IMG/VR virus record: IMGVR_UViG_3300024352_000020
Location: 30,519-94,518 of that record
Direction: 5' to 3' (one strand)
Length of the DNA: 64,000 nucleotides
DNA from: a virus
Both the position numbers and the translations under genes were made by a program. Of this stretch, positions 48,028 through 54,976 are shown piece by piece; positions within the stretch are counted from its first letter, which is position 1, and every line of letters begins with the position of its first letter. Under the pieces are notes generated by a model. It saw only the letters and a list, made by a program, of their open reading frames with translations. It did not search any database and was not told the origin of the DNA.

Positions 48028-48210
48028 ATGAAGGAAATTAAATATACCTATGTAGTTGTAACAACTACTGTTTGTATATCTAGCTATGAAGACGATCAAG
48101 AAAATTCTATTCGTGGACTTAAACCAGATTTTGTTTCTACAGTTGGTGATTGTTTGGAAGAACTTATGGAGTTTTTGATTTCTTTAGAAAAACAAGTGTG
48201 TACAAAGTAA
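48028..48210 (+). CDS. 60-residue protein, unknown
   Basis: KEIKYTYVVVTTTVCISSYEDDQENSIRGLK then helix CLEELMEFLISLEKQ. AAGGGAG upstream. Not recognised. Confidence 0.55.
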   Translation: MKEIKYTYVVVTTTVCISSYEDDQENSIRGLKPDFVSTVGDCLEELMEFLISLEKQVCTK

Positions 48211-48221
48211 AGGAGTTAATA

Positions 48222-48413
48222 ATGAATCGGCTAAAAGAAAAGTTTGCATCGTCTAAAGTAAAACTTACCAAGCAAGAGACAAGAATATTATCTCTCCTGC
48301 TGTACTACTGTAATAGCCGTATAGGCGATGTTTATGAGACATTTGAGGATAAGATCAGAGAAGAAGACATAGCTGTAATAGCGAAAAAATTAGGGGCAGA
48401 AATACCAAAATAA
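48222..48413 (+). CDS. 63-residue helical protein
   Basis: Start at ATG 48222 with AAAGGAG. KVKLTKQETRILSLLLYYCN and EDIAVIAKKLGAEIP are amphipathic helices; the second part resembles a winged-helix or DNA-binding tail but is too short to tell. Confidence 0.55.
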   Translation: MNRLKEKFASSKVKLTKQETRILSLLLYYCNSRIGDVYETFEDKIREEDIAVIAKKLGAEIPK

Positions 48414-48428
48414 CTGAAAGGAAAGATA

Positions 48429-48602
48429 ATGTATGTATATGAGCTAATAGAAAAACTCAAAAAATATCCACAAGATATGTATTTGGAATTTAATGGGGCA
48501 TATGTCTTTGGTTATATCAAAGATGAGGTAATAAACATATGTTACAACCATGATGATAAAGGATGGATTTCTCCAGAAGAAATAAGCGAAAAAATAAAAT
48601 AA
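48429..48602 (+). CDS. 57-residue protein, unknown
   Basis: YVYELIEKLKKYPQDMYLEFNGAYVFGYIKDEV: the ELIEKLKKYPQDM pattern followed by strands is frequent in small phage proteins of unknown role. AAAGGAAAG upstream. Confidence 0.6.
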   Translation: MYVYELIEKLKKYPQDMYLEFNGAYVFGYIKDEVINICYNHDDKGWISPEEISEKIK

Positions 48603-48611
48603 AAAAATTTT

Positions 48612-48651
48612 GTAAATAAAAAGTGGTTACTTACGAATAAGTATATAGAGA
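48612..48651 (+). promoter_or_regulatory. Phage promoter
   Basis: GTAAATAA, 22 nt, ACGAATAAG (48634), TATATAGAG. Drives the gene at 48683. Confidence 0.75.
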
Positions 48652-48682
48652 AGGCAATAACACTATTCAAAGGAGGTTGGTC

Positions 48683-49054
48683 ATGGGTTTGGATAACTAC
48701 TGGAAAGATCAGCATGGCAAAGAAGGATATGTAGAAGGATATTTTCGAGTTGTAGGCGGTCTTTGTTCTGGCAATGGCAATGATTCATTCCGTGGAAAAG
48801 TTTACAACGAAATAGTTCATGAACTTACAGGAGAGTCTTTATACCAAGACAAAATCTCAAGCGAGACTGTTAAGGAAATGAACGAAGCTATTCAAGAATG
48901 TGAATTTGAAAGAATGAGAAAGCTTACCTGTTGGGAAATAGAAGAAAATGAGTGGACAGACTTTAAGAGAATGTGGCAAGCACATTCAAACGCACATCAT
49001 CATTTAGTTAGTTGGTGGTGTGGATGGCTTTTAATTAATTGCTGGTTTCAATGA
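48683..49054 (+). CDS. 123-residue Trp-rich protein, unknown
   Basis: Start ATG 48683 with AGGAGG six bases upstream. GLDNYWKDQHGKEGYVEGYFRVVGGLCSGNGNDSFRGKVYNEIVHELTGESLYQ, then KLTCWEIEENEWTDFKRMW and HHHLVSWWCGWLL. The start DNYW and the GG-LCSG-N--SFRGKVY pattern recall small phage proteins seen in several large phages. Not named. Confidence 0.65.
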   Translation: MGLDNYWKDQHGKEGYVEGYFRVVGGLCSGNGNDSFRGKVYNEIVHELTGESLYQDKISSETVKEMNEAIQECEFERMRKLTCWEIEENEWTDFKRMWQAHSNAHHHLVSWWCGWLLINCWFQ

Positions 49055-49091
49055 AATAAAAATAGTTTTAAAACGAATAAGAATATATAAG
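49052..49091 (+). promoter_or_regulatory. Phage promoter
   Basis: TGAAATAA, 22 nt, ACGAATAAG (49074), AATATATAAGG. The ribosome site follows at once. Confidence 0.68.
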
Positions 49092-49100
49092 GAGGACAAG

Positions 49101-49271
49101 ATGAAAACTGTAACAGTAAAGTTTGTAGTTAATGATAATGACGAAGCTGGATTTTTGCTTAATGAAGTAGCAGAAAGTATTGGTAATGGTACTGGTTATC
49201 CTTTTATTTTTAGTCTTATTGAAAATAGTACCGAAGATGAGATTAAATTTTTTACAGAGGTAAACTCATGA
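49101..49271 (+). CDS. 56-residue protein, unknown
   Basis: KTVTVKFVVNDNDEAGFLLNEVAESIG then PFIFSLIENSTEDEIKFF: strand, helix, strand. AGGAGGACAAG precedes the ATG. Coupled to the next gene by ATGA. Confidence 0.6.
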   Translation: MKTVTVKFVVNDNDEAGFLLNEVAESIGNGTGYPFIFSLIENSTEDEIKFFTEVNS

Positions 49272-49426
49272 AAATAACAATGGAAGAATATACGCTATTG
49301 GCTCAAATTTTATTTTATGCCCATGATGACACAAACAGAATGAATGAAGAACTAGGACTTAACTATACAACTGAGCAAGTAAATGATCTTGGTAAAAAAC
49401 TTGGAATTCATATAAATAAAAACTAA
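49268..49426 (+). CDS. 52-residue helical protein, unknown
   Basis: MEEYTLLAQILFYAHDDTNRMNEEL and EQVNDLGKKLGIHI. Overlaps the previous stop (ATGA). Not recognised. Confidence 0.55.
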   Translation: MKITMEEYTLLAQILFYAHDDTNRMNEELGLNYTTEQVNDLGKKLGIHINKN

Positions 49427-49447
49427 CTATCTACGAATAAGAGTACA
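49412..49447 (+). promoter_or_regulatory. Phage promoter abutting a start codon
   Basis: ATAAATAA, 22 nt, ACGAATAAG (49434), AGTAC then ATG. The expected transcript start coincides with the ATG at 49447, so the methyltransferase message would be leaderless. Confidence 0.65.
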
Positions 49448-50349
49448 TGAGCATGAAAGTTTATGATATGTTTTCTGGGATTGGTGGCTTCTCTCTTGCA
49501 TTTCAGCAAGAAGGATATGAAGTAACTGCCCAAGCTGAGATAGATAAATATCCATCTTTGGTTCTACAAAAGAACTTTCCGAACATACCAAACTATGGAG
49601 ATGTTACTAAGATCAACTATGAAGAAGGTCAGTTTGATGTAATCATCGGTGGGTTTCCTTGTACAGATATATCCATAGCGAGCAAGACAAAGAAAGGCAT
49701 TTATGGCGAACGATCTATCTTGTGGAAAGAATTTTTACGGGCAATCAAAGAAGTCAAGCCAAAATACTGTGTCGTTGAAAATGTCCAAATGCTCGTTAGA
49801 AGGGGGCTTAACACAATTCTCGCAGACCTTGCCGAAGTCGGGTACGATGCGTCTTACACGACCCTTGATGCCCAATTCTGCGGAACCCCACAACGAAGAC
49901 GCAGAATTTATATTCTGGGAGTGCGTGACGGAATCCCCGCAGAAGCCGATCCCTTCCACTTTGCAGAGCGTAGTACAGATGAATGTGGACGAGAAGTACA
50001 ATCTGTCAAACAGAGCTTTGATTGGAATTTTAAAGCGGAACACGAAGGGCAAAAAGACTTTGCCTACTTTACTAGACAACGCTCTGATGAATTTACTGGG
50101 TGCGGAGTATCATCTACATTGATGAAAAGAGACTATAAAGATTTTACCGATGTCATTCTAATAGATGGAAAAGTAAGAAGGGTAACGCCAACAGAAAGAC
50201 TTCGCCTCATGGGCTTTCCAGATCATTGGCATTTGGATAACGCCAAAGATACAGACAAGTACAAATATTGTGGAATGGATGTTCATTCAGTTAGATATGT
50301 AGCTAGATGTTTAAAGGAATATGACCAATGTTTCAGTTTGAAAAAATAG
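49447..50349 (+). CDS. DNA (cytosine-5) methyltransferase
   Basis: 300 residues. Motif I YDMFSGIGGFSLAF, motif IV GGFPCTDISIAS with the catalytic Cys, motif VI CVVENVQML, motif VIII QRRRRIYILG, and motif X GMDVHSVRYVARCL. A short target-recognition region lies between VIII and X. It methylates C5 of cytosine in an unknown DNA target, likely to resist host restriction. The stretch 49735-50010 is clearly more GC-rich than both ends, a sign of mixed origin. No Shine-Dalgarno is seen before the ATG; a second ATG is at 49453. Confidence 0.88.
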   Translation: MSMKVYDMFSGIGGFSLAFQQEGYEVTAQAEIDKYPSLVLQKNFPNIPNYGDVTKINYEEGQFDVIIGGFPCTDISIASKTKKGIYGERSILWKEFLRAIKEVKPKYCVVENVQMLVRRGLNTILADLAEVGYDASYTTLDAQFCGTPQRRRRIYILGVRDGIPAEADPFHFAERSTDECGREVQSVKQSFDWNFKAEHEGQKDFAYFTRQRSDEFTGCGVSSTLMKRDYKDFTDVILIDGKVRRVTPTERLRLMGFPDHWHLDNAKDTDKYKYCGMDVHSVRYVARCLKEYDQCFSLKK

Positions 50350-50963
50350 CCGATCAGTTTGACGACCATTTAAAAGGCCAATTGTTTTGGCACAAAGATT
50401 TTGTCAACCACTTCTTGCCAGAGATTGCATCTGTATACATGGAGAAAGATTCTTATGTATATGATTTTGGTGCTAGTACAGGCAATGTAGAAATTGCTTT
50501 ATCAAACATGATTGAAGAAAGGTGTGTAAACTTTACACCAATCGAAAAATGTGTTGAGATGGCAGACAGGTACAAGGGTAATCAAGAAAGACTTATTATT
50601 GGAGACTTTTTACATATACCAATTCAAGAGTATTCTTTTGCTACAAGTATTTTAGCTTTATGTTTTGTTCATCCATCTAAAAGAAAAGGCTTTATTGAAA
50701 AGATCAAATCTAAATGCAAAGTTGGTGGGGCGTTTATCATCCTAGAAAAGATGATTAATTTTGAAGGATATCTTGGTACTGCACTCAGTAGAGTAACTTG
50801 GCGAAATAAACTTGAGCAAGGAGAATCTATTAAACAAGTTGTGAACAAAGAACTTTCCTTGAGCGGTGTTCAATATCCACTACAAGAGAGTGAACTAGAA
50901 GGATTTAGACTTGTATGGGCATATGGTAACTTCAGATCATATATTTACACAAACGGATTTTAA
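50328..50963 (+). CDS. Class I SAM-dependent methyltransferase
   Basis: 211 residues. YVYDFGASTGNVEIAL is motif I (VxDxGxxxG), followed by NFTPIEKCVEMADRY, LIIGDFLHIPI and FATSILALCFVHPSKRKGFIEKIKSKCKVGGAFIILEK. The arrangement and the last element resemble CmoA/UbiE-type small-molecule or tRNA methyltransferases. It overlaps the DNA methyltransferase by 22 bp. Substrate unknown. Confidence 0.75.
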   Translation: MFQFEKIADQFDDHLKGQLFWHKDFVNHFLPEIASVYMEKDSYVYDFGASTGNVEIALSNMIEERCVNFTPIEKCVEMADRYKGNQERLIIGDFLHIPIQEYSFATSILALCFVHPSKRKGFIEKIKSKCKVGGAFIILEKMINFEGYLGTALSRVTWRNKLEQGESIKQVVNKELSLSGVQYPLQESELEGFRLVWAYGNFRSYIYTNGF

Positions 50964-50967
50964 TTCA

Positions 50968-51007
50968 GTAAATATTTTTTAACTTTCAACGAATAAGATT
51001 ATATAGA
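50968..51007 (+). promoter_or_regulatory. Phage promoter
   Basis: GTAAATAT, 22 nt, ACGAATAAG (50990), ATTATATAG. Drives 51021. Confidence 0.75.
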
Positions 51008-51020
51008 AAAGGAGTTAATC

Positions 51021-51209
51021 ATGCTTGAAGAATTTAAATGTGAAAATGGTCATTTTGTTATGAATGATAATGTGATGTACATGGTGTTGGACGAAAACAT
51101 ATCGCTTGGAGATTTGATTTGGAATAATGACGGAGATGTTTTTGAAGTTGGTGAAGATGATGATCTGGTTTATGTAAATGAATACTATTTGAAAGTAAAA
51201 AAACTTTAG
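51021..51209 (+). CDS. 62-residue acidic protein, paralogue of 47351
   Basis: HFVMNDNVMYMVLDENISLGDLIWNNDGDVFEVGEDDDLVYVNEYYLKV. AAAGGAG upstream. The last 35 residues match the product of the gene at 47351. Confidence 0.62.
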   Translation: MLEEFKCENGHFVMNDNVMYMVLDENISLGDLIWNNDGDVFEVGEDDDLVYVNEYYLKVKKL

Positions 51210-51223
51210 AAAAGGAATTAATC

Positions 51224-51628
51224 ATGAAGACTGTAAACTGCTATGACTATTGCACAACTGAAGATAAGAAGTTTATTTGCATGGCTAATGATATGCTTGA
51301 ACTTCAATCAAGTATGGAGAAAGGCGATTACGAATTTGCCTATTCTGTTTTAAGTGGTAACGGATTTGAACAATACAAATCACTTTCTAGCAAAGAAGTT
51401 GATGAACAATACGATGCAATCTCGGACTCTATAGATTTTGAAGTAGTGATTAGCATTGCAGAAAATCTAAAAGACAATCTAATAACTCCTCTGCTATATC
51501 AAGACAGGGCTATGCAATCAATGTTTGAGGATTTGGTAAACAAACAACCATTTGTAAAATCTGAAAGGCGAATTAAAAACGCAAGGCAAGAAGTTGCTAG
51601 AAGGTTTGGCGAGTACGACAACGATTAA
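51224..51628 (+). CDS. 134-residue helical protein, relative of 47034
   Basis: MANDMLELQSSMEKGDYEFAYSVLSGNGFEQYKSLSSKEVDEQYD matches the protein coded at 47034; an extra C-terminal part ends in a basic helix (ERRIKNARQEVARRFGEY). AAAGGAATT upstream. Not recognised. Confidence 0.62.
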   Translation: MKTVNCYDYCTTEDKKFICMANDMLELQSSMEKGDYEFAYSVLSGNGFEQYKSLSSKEVDEQYDAISDSIDFEVVISIAENLKDNLITPLLYQDRAMQSMFEDLVNKQPFVKSERRIKNARQEVARRFGEYDND

Positions 51629-51633
51629 TACAA

Positions 51634-51706
51634 GGGCTACTAGCTTAAATAGTAAAGCTCCGAACTCATAATTCGGTGAGTGAAAGTGCAAGTCTTTCGT
51701 AGCCCA
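51634..51706 (+). tRNA. tRNA with CAT anticodon (Met or Ile2)
   Basis: Acceptor GGGCTAC/GTAGCCC, D arm GCTT...AAGC, anticodon arm CCGAA-CTCATAA-TTCGG, variable TGAGT, T arm GAAAG-TGCAAGT-CTTTC, discriminator A, CCA not encoded. The T loop begins TG rather than TT, which is rare. Whether it is elongator Met or lysidine-modified Ile2 cannot be told here. Confidence 0.8.
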
Positions 51707-51720
51707 CTAATTTAGAGGCA

Positions 51721-51915
51721 ATGATGATTACTGTAATAGATTCTTCAAATCAGTATACTCATAACGAATTTAAAAAAGTAATTATCAATCTATCTAATGA
51801 TGATGGAAAGGAAGATGTTCTTATAACTATACTTCCAGACGAATGTTCTATTACGATTGAACACTATTCTTCTGGACAGGAAGAACCATACGAAAAAAGA
51901 AAAATAAATTGGTAA
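51721..51915 (+). CDS. 64-residue protein, unknown
   Basis: MITVIDSSNQYTHNEFKKVIINLSNDDGKEDVLITILPDECSITIEHY: strands alternating with turns. GAGG upstream, 15 bases after the tRNA. Not recognised. Confidence 0.55.
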   Translation: MMITVIDSSNQYTHNEFKKVIINLSNDDGKEDVLITILPDECSITIEHYSSGQEEPYEKRKINW

Positions 51916-51939
51916 ACAAAACGAATAAGAATATAGACC
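51900..51939 (+). promoter_or_regulatory. Phage promoter
   Basis: AAAAATAA, 22 nt, ACGAATAAG (51922), AATATAGACC. Drives 51960. Confidence 0.65.
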
Positions 51940-51959
51940 TGTCAAGAAAAGGAGTTGCT

Positions 51960-52181
51960 ATGGTAGATGTTTTTATTGTTCGATTGAAGAATCGTGACCA
52001 TTTTACGATGATGTCGAAAATGGACAAGGCAGACTTTTGGGATGGCATTCGTCAGTATTCTAAGAAACTAATATTTGACACTAAAGAAGAAGCATTGCGA
52101 ATTAGCAAGTATCTTGCAGAAAGAACTTGGCTTGATTGGGAAGTTTGCAGTGTTCTTGAGTCTAACTATTGGGAGCAATAA
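51960..52181 (+). CDS. 73-residue protein, tandem paralogue A
   Basis: Start ATG 51960 with AAGGAG upstream. VDVFIVRLKNRDHFTMMSKMDKADFWDGIRQYSKKLIFDTKEEALRISKYLAERTWLDWEV. Related to the next gene by order of strand, W-D-I, K-LxFxxK-A and W-W-x. Family unknown. Confidence 0.6.
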   Translation: MVDVFIVRLKNRDHFTMMSKMDKADFWDGIRQYSKKLIFDTKEEALRISKYLAERTWLDWEVCSVLESNYWEQ

Positions 52182-52423
52182 TGATTGACATGGGCGATGG
52201 ATGGATTGTTACTTTATCAGATAAATCTTTCCTTAATGATATGGGTATTAAAGAAAGATATGACTGGTGGAATGATATAAAGAAGGTTACTCGTCTTGAG
52301 TTTACCGATAAGGCTAGGGCAGAAGAAACTTGTTCTATGCTAAATAAAAGAACTGGAATGAAGTGGAAGATTGAAAATAGTTTGTTTACTGGCTTTTATC
52401 ATGAAAAGAGGCAGCGATCATGA
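52181..52423 (+). CDS. 80-residue protein, tandem paralogue B
   Basis: DGWIVTLSDKSFLNDMGIKERYDWWNDIKKVTRLEFTDKARAEETCSMLNKRTGMKWKI. The ATG overlaps the previous stop (TAATG). Tandem copy of the gene before it. Confidence 0.6.
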   Translation: MIDMGDGWIVTLSDKSFLNDMGIKERYDWWNDIKKVTRLEFTDKARAEETCSMLNKRTGMKWKIENSLFTGFYHEKRQRS

Positions 52424-52650
52424 AGATAGACCAAGCAATCAATATGCTTCAAGAAGCAAAAGCTAATGGATCAAAGAATATTATCTTTGCCTTTTGGGAA
52501 GCTAATGTCTTTGAAAGAAAGGCTGGCAAGACTTTTAAAGATAATGAAACATGGGCAAACATAGCTAACTTTATTGATGAGAATATGGATTGGGCTTATG
52601 TTCATGAAAGCTTACAGGAAATTATCAGCGAAAACTATGTAAAGGATTAG
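52420..52650 (+). CDS. 76-residue protein, unknown
   Basis: DQAINMLQEAKANGSKNIIFAFWEANVF then FIDENMDWAYVHESLQEII. The A-xx-LQEAKANGSKNIIFAFW pattern is of a type seen in many phages. ATGA overlap with the previous gene. Function unknown. Confidence 0.62.
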   Translation: MKIDQAINMLQEAKANGSKNIIFAFWEANVFERKAGKTFKDNETWANIANFIDENMDWAYVHESLQEIISENYVKD

Positions 52651-52652
52651 CA

Positions 52653-52862
52653 ATGAGCAAAGACGATATACTTCATTATCTAAATGCCAAGAGTGAGTAT
52701 ACTGCAAATGTCAATCTTCGTAATTATACAGATCAACAATGGTCTATATCATTTGATGAAGATAGTGTAACTATTAGTACGAAAGCTATAAAGAAAAAGC
52801 TTAAGTATAATTCTTTTACTAAAAAAGATTTTGATGAAATTTTTGAAACATCAAACGAATAA
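52653..52862 (+). CDS. 69-residue protein, unknown
   Basis: DDILHYLNAKSEYTANVNLRNYTDQQWSISFDEDSVTISTKAIKKKLKYNSFTKKDFDEI. AAAGGATTAG upstream. A degenerate CGAATAA occurs in its stop. Not recognised. Confidence 0.58.
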   Translation: MSKDDILHYLNAKSEYTANVNLRNYTDQQWSISFDEDSVTISTKAIKKKLKYNSFTKKDFDEIFETSNE

Positions 52863-52877
52863 TAAATAGAGGATGTT

Positions 52878-53141
52878 ATGACAACATTTGAAGAACAGCC
52901 AAAAACAAAGAAGCCAAGGATGAGCGAAGATAAAATCTTAAATGAAGTTTTTATTCAAATGGGAAAACCAGATAATATTAATATTATCAAGGCAACTGCC
53001 GTTAATGTATTTGCTAATAGATATAGAGTTAATATTTGGCAAAGCATTAACAATCCTTTTTTGCCTAAAGCTGGCAAGATTGTCGCTAGTTATTTTGTAA
53101 TTGTTTACGATAGTGGAGAGGTGGTTATCAATAATGATTGA
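52878..53141 (+). CDS. 87-residue protein, unknown
   Basis: KPDNINIIKATAVNVFANRYRVNIWQSINNPFLPKAGKIVASYFVIVYDSGEVV: strands with a basic N-terminal tail. AGAGGATG upstream. Not recognised. Confidence 0.6.
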   Translation: MTTFEEQPKTKKPRMSEDKILNEVFIQMGKPDNINIIKATAVNVFANRYRVNIWQSINNPFLPKAGKIVASYFVIVYDSGEVVINND

Positions 53142-53406
53142 GTCTTACAGAATGCTTTTAAATTATTTTGCAGCAGAAAATACCCAATCAAAAAATGGCG
53201 AAGTACAAATAAACTGTAATAACTTTGATAGTGGATTAATTATAAAAAATATTGATGATAGAAGCGTACTTATAAAAGTAAAAGATAGAACAGAACCTCA
53301 AAATATGAGAGTTCTTTTTTATCCAATCAAGTATAATGTATTGGAGAAGGCTTTAAGTTCTTTAGAAAAGGAAATTAAAAATGGTATGGTGGGAAATCAA
53401 ATCTAA
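53134..53406 (+). CDS. 90-residue protein, unknown
   Basis: Start ATG 53134 overlaps the previous stop (TAATGA). ESYRMLLNYFAAENTQSKNGEVQINCNNFDSGLIIKNIDDRSVLIKVKD, acidic/basic mix, strand-rich. Not recognised. Confidence 0.55.
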   Translation: MIESYRMLLNYFAAENTQSKNGEVQINCNNFDSGLIIKNIDDRSVLIKVKDRTEPQNMRVLFYPIKYNVLEKALSSLEKEIKNGMVGNQI

Positions 53407-53614
53407 TACCCTATCTTTAGCTAGATGGCTTAAAGAAGAAGGCGAATGGGATAACGCAGGAAACACAGAACTTCCAAGCGGAGAAGTTGTTGACGATGAT
53501 CCAATCGCAAGACTTATTTATTATTTTGAAAAGCCTTGGAAGTATGAAAGTGAATGGAATAAATATCAAAATTTTTTAAATAAAAAATCTTTACAAACGA
53601 ATAAGATTATATAG
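53381..53614 (+). CDS. 77-residue protein, unknown
   Basis: VWWEIKSNTLSLARWLKEEGEWDNAGNTELPSGEVVDDDPIARLIYYFEKPWKYESEW, helical. Overlaps the previous gene by 26 bp and the next promoter by its end. Not recognised. Confidence 0.55.
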   Translation: MVWWEIKSNTLSLARWLKEEGEWDNAGNTELPSGEVVDDDPIARLIYYFEKPWKYESEWNKYQNFLNKKSLQTNKII

Positions 53615-53615
53615 A
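53576..53615 (+). promoter_or_regulatory. Phage promoter
   Basis: TTAAATAA, 22 nt, ACGAATAAG (53598), ATTATATAG. It lies in the 3' end of the gene at 53381. Drives 53628. Confidence 0.72.
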
Positions 53616-53627
53616 AAGGAGAAACAA

Positions 53628-53822
53628 ATGATTATTCGCACTCATAAGAAATTTGAACTGTGGACAAAAGTTGGTGATAGCTTTGTGAAAGCTAACTATC
53701 TTGTTACAGATATGAACTCACAAATTGTAGGTGCTTATATCACTAAGCGAGAAGCAGAAGCACAACAAAGGATTGTCAATGATGAAATTCTTGCTAATGA
53801 TCTTACCGCTCCTCGTGATTAG
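53628..53822 (+). CDS. 64-residue protein, unknown
   Basis: IIRTHKKFELWTKVGDSFVKANYLVTDMNSQIVGAYITKREAEAQQRI. AAAGGAGAAAC upstream. Overlaps the lipoprotein start. Not recognised. Confidence 0.58.
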   Translation: MIIRTHKKFELWTKVGDSFVKANYLVTDMNSQIVGAYITKREAEAQQRIVNDEILANDLTAPRD

Positions 53823-53937
53823 TAGTGGATGCGGAACTGTAGAGCAAACTGTATCAACAAGTATATCTCCTTATGATTCTAGGGAGATAGACAAAATAAA
53901 TGTAAGTTTAAGATATACATATACATTTCCAAAATAG
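53779..53937 (+). CDS. 52-residue lipoprotein
   Basis: Start at ATG 53779 with AAAGGA upstream, nested in the end of the previous gene in another frame. MMKFLLMILPLLVISSGCGT is a type II signal peptide with lipid-modified Cys after SSG. The remaining 33 residues are polar. Outer-membrane anchoring would fit an Rz1-like spanin subunit, but no partner with a membrane anchor overlaps it, so this stays open. Confidence 0.6.
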   Translation: MMKFLLMILPLLVISSGCGTVEQTVSTSISPYDSREIDKINVSLRYTYTFPK

Positions 53938-53948
53938 GAGGAATAAAA

Positions 53949-54158
53949 ATGAAGATGTACCTTGTTAAAGGTTACAAAGACAATACTCTTAGGGCTGGTT
54001 TTCTTGAAAGAGAGTGGGTTTCTAAGAGTGGCAAACCACTTGTAACGCTAAAGATTGTAGATCACTACAAAGAACATAAAACAGTTTTTAGGACTTATCA
54101 TCGTGATAAGCTGGCTGTAATGAAGGTTCTTAATGTTGATGATGAATTGTTGGCATAA
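53949..54158 (+). CDS. 69-residue protein, unknown
   Basis: KMYLVKGYKDNTLRAGFLEREWVSKSGKPLVTLKIVDHYKEHKTVFRTYHRDKLAVMKV: a small basic beta unit. TAGGAGG upstream. Not recognised. Confidence 0.6.
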   Translation: MKMYLVKGYKDNTLRAGFLEREWVSKSGKPLVTLKIVDHYKEHKTVFRTYHRDKLAVMKVLNVDDELLA

Positions 54159-54179
54159 CTTAGAAAGGAAGATTTTAAA

Positions 54180-54443
54180 ATGGCTACTAAAGGACAGACT
54201 TGGAAGCAAAATAGAGACATTACTCCGGAGGAATTCGTAAAAGTATTTACCGAAAAAGACTCTGTTGAAGAAGTCGCTGAACACTTTAAAATTAGTGTTT
54301 CTTCTGTAAGAAATAGGGCTTATTCATTAAAGCGTTCTGGAGTCAATCTTAACACTAAAAAGAAGAATTCTAATTCTTTCTTTGGCACTTCTAAATTTGA
54401 TGTAGATGCCCTAAATAAAATTGTGCAGAAAGCGAATAAGTAG
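54180..54443 (+). CDS. 87-residue HTH protein
   Basis: Residues about 12-55 (ITPEEFVKVFTEKDSVEEVAEHFKISVSSVRNRAYSLKRSGVNL) form a helix-turn-helix of the kind found in phage homing or transcription factors. Basic tail with many Lys/Asn. GAAAGGAAG upstream. Possible regulator of the late-early region. Confidence 0.65.
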   Translation: MATKGQTWKQNRDITPEEFVKVFTEKDSVEEVAEHFKISVSSVRNRAYSLKRSGVNLNTKKKNSNSFFGTSKFDVDALNKIVQKANK

Positions 54444-54445
54444 TC

Positions 54446-54532
54446 ATGCCACTAAAACCTACAGCTGGATTTGATTGGTTTGTCTTTTTGTCTTGTTTGC
54501 TTGGATTCATTGGTGGTTTTATAAGGAGATAA
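54446..54532 (+). CDS. 28-residue membrane peptide
   Basis: AGFDWFVFLSCLLGFIGGFI spans a membrane. It starts two bases after the previous stop and its end holds the ribosome site of the next gene. Modest support. Confidence 0.4.
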   Translation: MPLKPTAGFDWFVFLSCLLGFIGGFIRR

Positions 54533-54534
54533 TT

Positions 54535-54771
54535 ATGTACAGAAGGTTTTTTCTAACTACTGGGCTTTCACTCTTAACAGTTGGATTTGCTTTTGCAAAA
54601 AAGAAAGTTCGCAATACTGTGACTGGCTTTGGTAAAACTTTGTCAGAAGCTATGAACGACTGTTATCGTAATGCCAGACTTATTTCAACTTCATATCAAA
54701 CTATTAGTCGTAGTTCTTCTGGAAGCGGTTCTTCTTGGACTTACACTATGGTAATTGAATATGAAGACTAA
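54535..54771 (+). CDS. 78-residue exported protein (Tat-like signal)
   Basis: Start ATG 54535 with AAGGAG upstream. MYRRFFLTTGLSLLTVGFAFA has a twin-arginine RRxFL pattern, hydrophobic core and an AFA cleavage site. The mature part (VTGFGKTLSEAMNDCYRNARLISTSYQTISRSSSGSGSSW) is unknown. Exported by a phage to the periplasm. Confidence 0.62.
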   Translation: MYRRFFLTTGLSLLTVGFAFAKKKVRNTVTGFGKTLSEAMNDCYRNARLISTSYQTISRSSSGSGSSWTYTMVIEYED

Positions 54772-54976
54772 GTATGAAAAATGGGTACTTCCTAGATCAG
54801 ACTGGACAAGATATGTTATCCATGTTTGTTCTAGGAAGATGCCTGAACAAATCTGGGTTGAGCGTACAGGAAAAGAAATTAGATTAATGTTTGGTCAAGG
54901 CAACGCAGGAAAAAGAGGTGATTTATTAACGGAATCCAGTCTTACGAGTATGGGATACAAAATATTAAAAAAATGA
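54761..54976 (+). CDS. 71-residue basic protein, unknown
   Basis: KYEKWVLPRSDWTRYVIHVCSRKMPEQIWVERTGKEIRLMFGQGNAGKRGD. Start ATG 54761 overlaps the end of the exported protein gene by 11 bp. Not recognised. Confidence 0.52.
   Translation: MKTKYEKWVLPRSDWTRYVIHVCSRKMPEQIWVERTGKEIRLMFGQGNAGKRGDLLTESSLTSMGYKILKK

Noticed and set aside
49703-50122. Frames of 139 (plus) and 114 (minus) codons inside the methyltransferase
   Set aside because: The GC-rich patch keeps other frames open; motif order proves the methyltransferase frame.
54433-54440. CGAATAAG at the end of the HTH gene
   Set aside because: It codes for AKANK-stop, has no TATA follow-up and no TAAATA box at 22 nt, so it is probably chance.
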